From Latrodectus hesperus (taxonomy: Eukaryota > Arthropoda > Arachnida > Araneae > Theridiidae), in NCBI GenBank assembly GCA_037975125.1, contig CM075853.1, positions 91,487,794-91,551,793 of the forward strand: a DNA stretch of 64,000 bases, in the 5' to 3' direction. Below the pieces are notes generated by a model. That model had not been told where the DNA came from, searched no databases, and saw nothing but the letters and a program-made list of their open reading frames with translations. Made by a program: the position numbers and the translations under genes. Positions 52,804 to 64,000 of this stretch are shown here, piece after piece. How positions within the stretch are numbered: position 1 is the first letter of the stretch; each line of letters opens with the position of its first letter.

Positions 52804-55603
52804 ATGTCATGGTAAAAAGATAATTTTATCTTAAAAAGGTAATGATATGATATTTTTTGTGTAGTAATGAAATGTATGAGTATTTATGTAACTTTTGAAG
52901 AAATTTCTTTAATTTCTAAAAAAATTTCAAAATAGAACTTTTGAAGAATATTGAAAGCTCTCGTTGTTTATTGGTTTTCTTCTACAAAAATATATTGCTG
53001 CCTCATACAAAATTTTTATTTGAACTGTGACTATATATTAAAATATAGCAATTAATATGAGTATTCTTAAGAAAATTTCAAGAAACTAATTTTAAAAAAG
53101 TTTTAAATTTCTTTTATTTATGTGTATTGATGTTTAAAATAATCATTTATGTAATTCTACAAGGACTTTTTGATAGAGCATAGAGAAAAGAAAATGCATA
53201 AATGCTGAAATAAAGAAAAAATTGAGAGTATTTAATATCGTTGAATATTTCTTAGGAATAACACAGAAAAATTTTAAGAAGGATGTTAAAACTATTATGC
53301 AAAAGTACAAGCGTTTTGCAAATGATAATAATTATAAAATTACTTTTTCTAAATTTATGCATTTACTTACCTGCAAATTGTTTGTGTTATGAATGAGAAA
53401 AAGGAATTAATTGCTTAACAAGAGCATGAAATATATATTAATTTTGAAATCAGAGACACAATTATTCTCACTATTAAAACTCCTTAATAAGAAACATTTA
53501 AGAGACACTATTAAAACTCATTAACAATTTATGGTAGCTACATGTAGAATATATAATTTAAATCAAAAACACAACAAATATGTTTTAAACTGTAATGATT
53601 AAAATTAAAATGTTATAGAAGTTTCAAGAATATAAAACACAATCCCGAATTAATAAAACATAATAAAATTTCATATAGATAATTCATAATTTTACTGAAA
53701 TTATATTTTGTCAAGTATATTTTTTCCATTTACCTGAAACGGCATTTTACACGTTTTTATATATGACAAAGTTGAAAAAACATTTTCTTATAAAAAAGTC
53801 AAATAAATGGTGAATTCAATGTGAAATTTGAAAATACGAACATTTCATGATTTTGCTTACAGTTTTTTTATTAAATTATTAAAAACTTTTACAAGATTGA
53901 AAAAACTTTCTTCGGGTTTTAAAGTAAATTATAAAATATTTAACATGTTTAGCGTATATAAATACTTTCTATAAAGAAATTTGCACATTCTGAAAGACTA
54001 ATTTGTGTGTAACAACATTTTTCAAAATTTTCATTTGCAATTTAATTCAATATGAGTACGGAAATTTAACTTGGTTAAGTATCTAAAAGTGGTTTGAAAA
54101 TTTTTTTGATCTGACTCCATATTCATTCTATTTATACTTTAGAGGTGTTTACATGAACTGAATATGACATAAAAATGAAATGAAAGGAAATATGAAAATA
54201 CAATTTAAAAAAAATAAAAATAGTAATACAAGAAGAAATTATATAACATGGTGTTAGGAATTTCTTTTAATTCTGTCTTGCAAACGTATTTCTTTTTTAT
54301 TTAAAATAATGATCATGTGATTTTTGTGAGACAAAATAAATAAATATATCACAATATTCCTCAAATATTAAGATTGAATATGATTTCTAATCGAAAATTA
54401 ATATAATTGAGAAATATGAAAACCATAATGCTAGGCTAAATAATGCTTAGCAATAATTTCAGAAAAAATTTGTTAACATAAAAAAAAACGTTTTCAAATT
54501 AAATGTTTAATGCATTTTAATTTGTTTTAAAAGAACGAGTCATTAAAACAAATTTTGTTCAACAAAGGAAAGTTTACATCATTTTGAAAAATATTTTTGT
54601 ATTTTTGAATGAATTCCGTGGTAGTAAAATATAGGTGTACCATTGACCCCTAAACATTATCTGCTCGATTTAAGTCTAAATTTTCTACCTCTCAACTCAG
54701 ATAATTCTTGAAAATAAAAAAATATCCCATGAAAATAAATTGTTCAGTGCTGAGGTTCTTGAAAGCTTTGACTTCTCCAGGTTCATGTTTAGGATTTTTA
54801 ATTTTTTGTTAAAAAAACGTGTGTACTAAAATAATATCGCTAAGTATAATATGGACTGAAATATATAAGAAAATGTTATTTCATTAGGTTATTTTGATAA
54901 AAAATTGTAATTTTTTTATTTTATTAAACTACGATTATCATATAAATATCGATTATTAAATCTAATATTTTTCACATATTTAAGTGATTCTTCATGACAA
55001 TAGCTTATACACATTGAAAATTATTGCTCTAATATGAAAACTCTCTCATTATTAGAATTAGTTTTTGCTCGACGTATGTCATGCTATTGATGAATAAACT
55101 TTAGCATTTTAATTTTCACAAGAATTAGAAATATCAGTTTCGTTTTGATTTTTATTGAAACTTCCTTTTTTTTTGGAACAAATTTGAAAACTTATGTATT
55201 TGAAATAATTGTTTTTAAGTCTCATCCAAAAATAAATATATTCCTCTCATATTTTAGCAAACAAAGTGTAGCACAGTAGTTTAAGTACTTACCAAATATT
55301 TAAGAGTACAATTGGGATTTTGGAAAACAAACCTGCAGTAATAAAACTAACATTCTTTTCTGTTTGTGTCTTTATGACATCGCACCTTATGCACTCCATC
55401 TTGCTTCCAAGAAAGAAAATTCCACATTTTCTTTTCTTAAAGAGAAATGAAGATGAATCATCATGAACTTGGTGATATTTTACAAATAAAAAGAAGAGAA
55501 ATTATCGTCTTGAGAGAAATTAAGATAATTCTTTTCTTGATAAAGGTATGCATTCACACACATTGTACTTAAAATATCTATGCTTTAATTTAACGAAATA
55601 CTG

Positions 55604-55650
<47 letters not shown>

Positions 55651-57140
55651 GAGAAAAGATAAAAATAATCTATAAGAGATCGACATGAAAATTCGGTTAG
55701 ATATATAAGTTATGATATTCCATGTATACGTAATAAATTTTTTTCTCTTATAATTGCGAAAATTATACATTTACGAAGCATTGATTTCATTTTATTTTTT
55801 ACTAAAATTGTAGTTTAATATTTTACTGTTAAAGTAATTTAAAACAAATAAAATCAGCTAAAAATATCAGGAAGTAATAAGTAATGAAGTGTATGTAAGC
55901 ATTTTAACTTTTTAATAATTGATAGGTAACTATTCCAAATAAATATCATATATCATAAAGTTAATAAATAAAATATAATTTCTTAATAAAAAATGTAAGA
56001 TATTTGTTTATTTTAATTATTTTTATGGAAAACATGAAACGTTTCTTTTAATTCAATATATACTTATTTAATACATTAAAATATGTCATTCATTACATAT
56101 CCTTAAAATATTGCTAAGTTTCAGAAGTATTGAAACTTTAGTATTTAATATAAATGAACATCAATAAAAACAGTCTAATTACATGATCAGTTATATATAC
56201 TACAAAGGAGTTCAAATTTTATTAAAATAAAGTTCTTTATTTGTTGTTACTTGTTCTTTAATAAAATATAGTTCGTTACTCGTTCTTTACTTTACAACAT
56301 TGCAATTATGTTGAATAACATAGGAATTTTAAAGAATACATATATCTTCATTGGAATATTTAGATCCTAATATTGCATATCAATAAAAAATATTGTGTTA
56401 TTTTTCTCAGTAATAGGCATTATAACTTGCCAAACACATTCATTTTATTTATTTTGAAGATTAAATTGCTGAATCATTAATGTAACACTTTATTTATGTA
56501 ACAATTATTTTTGAGACTCATAATCTATTATATTAAAGCATATAAAATGAGATGAAAGTTTCTTTTCATATTTTAATTTAGTTTCTTTTTAAATTTTAAA
56601 GCCTTTTCATAAGTAATATTATTGTTCTTTAATTTTCATTTTTATCTCTGAAATTTAATGGATAAAGAATGTATGTTTATCAGCAAAATTTTTTGATATC
56701 TATAAAAAATTTCTTGTTCTTTTACGGAAGATTTTTCCTCTGTTTTTATTGCAATTTCTTTAAAAGTAGAAACGCTGCATTTGTTATGCTTCAAATAAAT
56801 TTACTGAAGTAAACCGAACGTGGATGAAATAATTTGTGAATTTAAAGGTTTGAAAAAATATATTTTAACTAGTTTCGTTTTAATTCATTATTTTAGCAAC
56901 ATACCTTATAATTTTTACGTAAAACAATTGTTGCAAATACTTTTATTAAATTATTTTTTACTCTCCTTTAAACTTTAATCGGAAAACATTATTGTTTAAA
57001 TTTATCATCTAATTGGTGATACAAATAAATCTTTACGAATATAATTTTTTCCATAATATTTAAAATTTTACTACAGAGTAACCAAGACTTTTAACATGCA
57101 CATTAAATACACCTCAAGATTAAATTCATGAGCAGAAAAT
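52803..57140. other. AT-rich intergenic DNA with a short TA array
   Basis: No gene recognised. (TA)n of about 40 bp lies at 55608-55647. Around 53476-53526 a phrase CACTATTAAAACTC recurs, and near 56220-56290 a ~36-bp unit with AAAGTTCTTTA-like phrases is repeated. The stretch 55330-55560 is slightly less AT-rich, without identifiable content. Confidence 0.65.
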
Positions 57141-57370
57141 GGCACAGATACTGTATAATCCAAGGATGCTAAATTCTAAGTTTGGAGACTTTTATTGTTG
57201 AATATTCCTATGTATCTTGCAACCTATTTTTTATTACGTTATAAAGATGTACCTATAAGAATTTTTCAAAAAATTTTATTTTGGAAGACTAGAATTTACT
57301 TCATTGCGAAAGTCACTATACGTCATCTTGGAAACATTTCTTCATCGCCAAAAAATTTAAAGTTTGTAAT
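57141..57370 (+). repeat. Dispersed repeat R2, copy 2
   Basis: Aligned by eye to the minus strand of 11866-11661; the anchors are given with copy 1. It is more AT-rich and more decayed than copy 1. A 76-codon frame (57195-57425) overlaps it but is not preserved in copy 1, so I do not call it a gene. Confidence 0.72.
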
Positions 57371-60300
57371 CCTGAATTATACAGCATCTGTGCCCAAAAA
57401 GCATATATACCAAGTACATCTATGATTAGTCACATTTAATGTTAATATTATAATGTTATTTTTACTGGAAACTCGTTCAAAATATTAGTTTTAGGCCAAT
57501 CATATTAAAATTATAAATATTTAAAAAAACTATTCCATAAGTCAAAAATATTCTATGACATTTATTGAGTTTACAAAATAAAAAATACTTTTATATTGAG
57601 ACAATAGTGAAAAGTGTTATAAAATAAATATTTCTATGTAAATTTATATTATGACAGAAAATAAAATCAAACAACTTGAAATTCCAACTACCATGAAACT
57701 AAAAAAATGTTTTAAAAATTTCATCAAACGATTTCTAGATAAGATTTCCAGAATAAAAAGGTGATAAAAGATTATTAAAGTTGTTGCAATAAATTCTTAA
57801 AGAAGGAACAATGTGTTTGATTGAGATAAAAATTTAATATATTCAATTAGCGGCCGATATCAACAAGGATTAAGAAAAGTCAATATATGTGAAATGAAAT
57901 TCTATAAAATGTGCCTGTCAATAACATTATAATATTTGATTAATTAAAAGTGTTTGAAATGAAAAACACTAATTTTAATTTATAATTTAACTTTTATTTA
58001 TAGTACATTTAAGTTGATATACTATGTATAAATATAAGAAATTATTTAAAATGTATTAATTTTATGCAAAAAGTTGGGATTGTTGTTTTACATATGCTTC
58101 AATCTCCTTTTCATAAATTAAGTTATTTTAAGCTTAAATTTTAAATTTAAGTCATTACACTCATTCATCAATTTTAATTTAAAATCTAATGAAGTTATTT
58201 TATACACTAAAGTTAGGTTCTATTTGCTGTTTTATAATTCATGAATTCATTCATAGATACACTTTTCGCATATACACATTTATCTTCTCAAACTCACATT
58301 TTTCCTTTTACTGATAAAAAATCCATAATATTGTTAAAATATTTCTTAAATATTTTTATAGCATTCATTATCAAGAATGTTTTTAACAATATTTGAGTTA
58401 GTATAGTAAATCTACGTAAATTTTCTTTGTTCATTAAAAAACACTTTGTTCCTAAAATCTAGAAAGAGTTACAATTTTAGAATAATTCATTTTTAAACAT
58501 TAAAATTAAAAATAAATTTTATCAGAAAACCTACATTAATAAACTAACAGGATAATTAAATAATCCAAATGAAATAACTTAGAGTTTGGAACGAAAAGTT
58601 TAGAGTTAGATTTATAATTTAAATTATATGAAAATGTTTTATATTTTATCAAAAACTCTGTGAAATAATATGATATGATGTGAAACTATTTTATTAACAT
58701 GATCACACAGGAGACTGAGTTATTTTGTTTATCTTAATAGATATTGATATTTTTATAAAAAATTAATCTATGATACTATTTCTCTTAAATACTTTGGAAT
58801 TTTAATAGAATGATTTATTTTTATTTATAATTTTAAAAGTTTATTTAATACAAACATTTGACTATCACTCAAAAGGCAAAAAATTTAATTTTATTTTAGA
58901 AAAAAAGAAAATTTCTTCACATTGAAAACATTTTATTAGTATCCTCATAAGTTAAAATTTTAAATTTTAGCTAATCAAAATCACCTGCACTATTTTATTT
59001 TTTTTAATATTCACTGACAAGTAAAGGAAATTAAATGATTTATTAAAGAGCTTTAATATACTTGAAATAATTTTCCTCATAGAAAAGTAATTTGTAGTGT
59101 CTGGCTTTTTCTGCTATTATTGTGAAAATTATCAACATGTAACAAACATAAATACAAGATTTGCCCAGTAATTTTATAACTAACATCTCATAAATGGAAA
59201 ATATTTTCGAATAAATAGTCATCCTTTTCTCTTAGAGAATAATTTAATTTTCTTTAACAAGGAAAATAATTTAAAATTCAATCTAGATTGAAATATATAT
59301 ACTTTTTTCATCTACAATACTGAATTTATTAATAGTAACTATCTTAAATATTTCATTGACAAACAGATAATGTTAACAATATTTTTTAAATTAAAATAAA
59401 TATATATTTTTGCGATTGTTATTTCTCCAAATTAAATTAAACAAAAGTATCCTTTTATTTTTACATTTAACATATGAAATATTTATTTCTAAACAGATTT
59501 TCTAATATTATCTAATAAATTGATCCAAGGAATCAAAGAAGAAAAAATATCCCAATACATTTAAAATCTTATATTACTTATAGTTCTATAATAATAGTCA
59601 ATTTAAGGCACACATATAACAAATAAAATTTTATTTACGAAATCAATAAATATCTCCAACTGAATAGAAAAGTATCAAAATGCACCTATATATGTTAAAA
59701 ATCAAAAACTTCAGATATTGCCTTTTGTCTTTGTATGGAGACAAAAATTGTTCGATGGAATGATTTAACAGAAAATCATGTAAGTGATATTTTCCTCATT
59801 ATGTGATGTTTTCAGTATACTTTCTTGAATTCATGAAATCAATTGAACAATAAAGTATATAAAACTAAAATTTATGTTTTACTTTGGTATGTTATTTCAA
59901 ATCTGGTTATTCAATATCATAGGAAAATTAAAAATGTTTAAAATTATATGGTTAAAATGCTTGTAAGATTTTTGCAATATATTTTTACAATTCATAAATT
60001 TTTACACATATTCAACTTTTTAAATTTCCAAACAATTTAAATTTACGCTTTTCATGGTGATTAGTTACACAAAAGTGTATTACTTACATATTTTATAACA
60101 TTTTTTTTAAATTTGCATTATTTTAATACCATATACTTAGTAATTTACTAAGATATATTTTCACATCGTAATGTATTATTATTGATATTTATTATAAAAT
60201 ATGCATAGGAAATTCAAATACATTTCAATAAATTATCTATAATTAGTGACAAAAAACATCCCAAGTTACCGAATAAATTTCTGAAGAAATTGAATAGCAA

Positions 60301-63090
60301 TCAAAATCCTTAGAACATCTCTCTAGTTTAAGCAAAATTTAGAAAATATTCTTTGTTGCTATCCCTAGTAAATACTATAGTATTTAACAGCATTTTTAAC
60401 TTATGCTTTTATTAACAAATATTAAATTTTAAAAGTTATTACAAATGATGTCTATCATATTAGAATTGGAAAAAATGCAATATTTGTCTAAAAAAATGCA
60501 TAAAATGTTAATTAATATTTTTCACATTAGGATATAATTCTGGTTATTTACTGTATTACAATAATTTGAATTTTAATAATCTAATAAATTCTAAGTTTAA
60601 TTATTCAAATAAAAAATTAATATGTTTTGCCAATTAATCCAAAAAGCTGTAAAACTCTAGCTTTTTTTCAGAAAAACTGGTCTAATTTCTTCATAAATTT
60701 ATGTAAAAATTACTTTTGTTATCAATGATACTGTCAAAAAATCAAAGTTTAATCAAATATTTTCTGACAAAAAATTAGGTATATCAACAAATAACACGAT
60801 ATCTTCCATATAATTATTTTAAATATTCTAATTACTTATATTATAATTATTAAAAATTTGGTCTCTTTTATATGTTATTCATTTAAAATCAAATAAGAAT
60901 TATATTTCCTGAATGTATCCATCTATTTGTGTCCCTCTCTCACTCTCTATATACATATGACATCATTTTAATATATTAAATAAAAAAAGTTATTTTTCTA
61001 TGTCTAATAAATGTTTAAAATCTATTTTTTATATTTAATTCTTAATAAGAAATTTAATTATGTAAAAAGTGCAATAATTCTATAGTATTACATCTGCAAA
61101 AATAATTTCCAAGTTTTTTTAAAAAAATACATTGCAGCATTTTCTTTATTTTAGAAGTTCACTTAATACAGTATTTTTGTTAGGGTAAATTTTGGATAAG
61201 ACAGTTTTATTATGCAAAAAGTTATTTATGTGTAAGTATTTAAATATACATAAGTGAGAGAGAAATTCTCTCAAGAAAATAATTTATTAGTTTTAATGTA
61301 ACAGAAAAACTATGCAGGCCATTATTTAGCATTATGAAATGAAACAGTAAGTAATTCAACATTTAATTAATACAGATAATACGTATTATTATCAAATGAG
61401 CCTTTTACTGAAACAGTATTGTTCCTTAAGCATTCTTCTGTTTATTAACAAATATGCTCTGATTACATATTATTCTTTAATTTACTGAAAAGAAATTTAA
61501 AAAGAAGTTTAATAGACTTAAAGTGATTTAAAAAAGTACTTTTCTTTGTAAGTTCTTCTGTTTTCGCAGTAAAACTGAAAACTTAATTTTTTATAAAACT
61601 TCAAAAGTTACGTTAAATTAAAATTTTTATATATTTGTTTCCATTGAAATAAGAATATAATTTTAAACTAATATTTTTAAATATTTATTTAACATTGATT
61701 TTGTTTGTCACTTTGAACACTCTATTTTGTATACGAGGGCTAGTACAGTCATGATTCGCAAATTGAAATAATTTAATCATTCAAAATTACCATAACATAC
61801 TAAGCCTAAATGAATCAGGTCTCATTAATCTTTGAACTATAGACATAGTATTTAACTATTCTTTGGCCTACGCTACTAAAATATTACGCAATTAATAGTA
61901 TCAAGTATAGTATAACCGTTCTATGAGATGAAGAAATGTCCATTTTTAACATCATCAAGTGGGTCATACATATCTAATGGATACAATATTGATTTAACAA
62001 GTGTACATTTTGAAAGAAAAATATTTACGTGTGTTTGTAACATTCAAGCATGTTAACATCCATCTTTAATGTAAAACGTCACTAAAACTAACATATAACT
62101 ATTCATATTTGATATTTATATTTTTTATTTATTTCAATGTTCATCACTAATTATTATTATTAATCTTTGTATTTATTTAAATATTTTGAATATGAATAAT
62201 TTAGTTAATTTTCTTGAAAATTAATTTTAAGTGAAAAAACTCTAGTGAACTTCATAGCATCGAAAATAATTTGATGCATACTGATCGTAAGCTTAAATCT
62301 TTTGACATTAATATTACTGTATAAATATATTATTTATCTATATTTGGGAGGAAATTAGTTGAATTTATTTATAATATTTGGATTTATATACACACAATGG
62401 ATTCAGTAATTGCTTTACATATCCTAAAGTTTTTTTAGTTTTGAAATTGGAACCTACAATATTTCAGGAAGTTAGGAGAACAAAAGTTTTAATTTTATAT
62501 ATAATCAGCTATCAGATAAAACTTGCGAGTTACATTCCTTATATGTATTATTAAAGGTAAATTAAAACATTTCACGTACACTTGCTAATAATTTTATAAA
62601 AATTGAAATTTCCCATATTTTAAAGTTAAATTCAATTGATTTTAAATATAAGATATATAATATTTAGGTGTTTAATTAATTTTAAGTAAAAAAATAGTCA
62701 CTTAAGAACTTTTTAGATCTTCAGAAACGAAAGATCTTTGCTTTTTCTTCCGATAGGAAGTAAAATATAAAAAAGTGTAAAATATAGTCATTCGAATGAC
62801 TTAATGATTTACCTGATTTAAAATTTGAATTTCCTAAGAATTTGTGCTTGTATTTATAATGAATTTTAGAATTTATTTGTCTGATGCAAATTCTCTTGTA
62901 ACTTTAACCCACTTCAAATAAATTATTCATTAGCTAAAGTAAATTATTTTATATTCTAAAATTCTAAAATACTAACTTCTTTCATTCGTAGGATTTTGCT
63001 GTGTTAAGAAATTCTTAATAGTTCTAATATTATCAGGCTGCTTATATCTGTAAAAAGTTTAAAACTGGATAAGGAATAAAATGAGTTTGG
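57371..63090. other. AT-rich intergenic DNA
   Basis: About 5.7 kb with no recognisable gene, RNA or element. A short CT-rich patch occurs near 60935-60950. Confidence 0.7.
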
Positions 63091-63104
63091 AATAAGAAAG
63101 AGAC

Positions 63105-63402
63105 AGCCGCCCAACTTGTCTAGTGATCAGCGTGCTTGACTGCGGATAAGGAGGTCCTGGGTTCGAATCCCGGTTCGGGCATGGATGTACTTTCTCTCTC
63201 TATCTATCCTGTCTTTGTCCTTTCCTTGTATGAATGGTTGCCTACCCTATAAACGGGTACCTATGGCATGTGTGTAGAGCAAAGTCATACTTTCACCTTC
63301 ATGGTGCTCTGATAAAAACGAAAGACGCTCGCAATTGACTTAAATTCGCATAGCCAAGGCATAGCGAGCTTGGTGTGTCCAAGTGTCATTAGTAACAACA
63401 AC
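63105..63402 (+). mobile_element. tRNA-derived SINE, family B, full length
   Basis: A 298-bp insert flanked by a perfect 14-bp direct repeat, AATAAGAAAGAGAC (63091-63104 and 63403-63416). It starts AGCCGCCCAACTTGTC, has a tRNA-like head with a B box, then CGGTTCGGGCATGGATGT, a body with TATCCTGTCTTTGTCCTTTC and GTGTAGAGCAAAGTC, and ends in AGTAACAACAAC. It matches the copy at 35230-35534 end to end with limited differences, one of which is a short deletion near 63235. The perfect duplication marks it as one of the youngest insertions in the window. Confidence 0.96.
63160..63170 (+). promoter_or_regulatory. Pol III B box of SINE B
   Basis: GGTTCGAATCC, a perfect tRNA-type B box. The A-box region (CTAGTGATCAGCGTG, from 63119) is a looser match. 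Confidence 0.85.
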
Positions 63403-63416
63403 AATAAGAAAGAGAC

Positions 63417-64000
63417 TAATTGTTACGTAAAAACCTATACCACAGACTGCTTTGGAAATGAAAAATATTCTTTACACTTTCCATATGCATTAAATGCCAT
63501 TTTTTGATTTTTTTCATTTTTCTAAAATTAAAATTGAAAGCTAGTGAGAAAGACATCAAGCAGATTTTTGGCGTTGGCAATAACTTATTTCGTGGAAGAA
63601 AAATGTTCGTAATATTTTACTAAAAATAAGTAATATTACGTACTAATATATGTTTTTCGGCATTTTAATACTAAGCTTTTTATTTGCAGAAGTATTTCAG
63701 CTTCTTTTCAGCAATATTATTATTTTATAAATTTTTGTATAGTTTACAAATAAATTTAAAATAACTTTTAAATTGAATCGCATGGATTTCCCGGTTTGAC
63801 TGTTCCCGAATGAAGATTGGATCGAAATTAAAAAAAATACTATTTAACATGGCAAACGTTTTTAATACACTACAACTGTTTCTAAGATAAGAATTGTTCT
63901 TTCATGTATTTGATTAACGTATAAGAACACTGAAGAGAAAACAATAACGTGGACTTATTTTACACTATATACTTACACTATATAAGATATTTTAGCATTT
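63417..64000. other. AT-rich intergenic DNA
   Basis: No gene recognised. A slightly GC-richer patch lies near 63776-63825 without identifiable content. Confidence 0.65.

Noticed and set aside
57195..57425. 76-codon open frame
   Set aside because: Overlaps repeat R2, and the frame is not preserved in the other copy.

Overview
The window looks like intergenic DNA from an arthropod, most likely a spider. The basis for this is its very high A+T content by eye, long (TA)n microsatellites, no intact host gene, no bacterial-style gene packing, and mobile elements of animal nuclear types: Tc1/mariner DNA transposons, RNase H-bearing LINEs, tRNA-derived SINEs and a Ty3/gypsy-like Gag. The spider assignment is inference from how these element families look to me; no search was run.

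Layout. 1-8 kb: AT-rich DNA with one copy of a dispersed repeat (R1) and a (TA)n array. 8.2-9.3 kb: a decayed transposase, probably pogo/Tigger-like, split by a tRNA-derived SINE with a perfect 15-bp target-site duplication. 11.2-12.7 kb: a second dispersed repeat (R2) and a diverged ~128-bp tandem array. 13.1-13.85 kb: a 5'-truncated LINE with RNase H, a C-terminal Cys/His domain, a poly(A) tail and a target-site duplication. 14-31 kb: mostly featureless AT-rich DNA with microsatellites, a duplicated ~98-bp unit, hairpins and two tRNA-like SINE heads. 31.3-32.5 kb: a second LINE remnant whose RNase H domain carries a perfect 21-bp palindrome at a frameshift. 33-36 kb: inverted and direct AT repeats, the second R1 copy and a full-length SINE. 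41.4 kb: one possible 81-bp host exon. 42.9-43.3 kb: a third LINE remnant. 45.4-52.5 kb: a dense transposon cluster, with a mariner inside a (TA)n array, a Tc1-like element with perfect terminal repeats, a heavily decayed second Tc1-like transposase, and a gypsy-type Gag remnant without Pol. 52.8-64 kb: AT-rich DNA with the second R2 copy and another full-length SINE with a perfect 14-bp duplication.

Function. All recognisable coding sequence is mobile-element debris, and every transposase or polymerase-type frame carries stops or frameshifts. The SINEs are the youngest-looking insertions. Their AAC-type 3' tail resembles the 3' end of the LINE at 42.9-43.3 kb, which suggests that LINE family as the mobilising partner. 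I found no new defence, metabolic or regulatory system. The most informative signals are mutational and insertional: a template-switch-like palindrome, nested insertions, TA-targeted elements in TA arrays, and two unclassified dispersed repeats seen only by comparing the window with itself.
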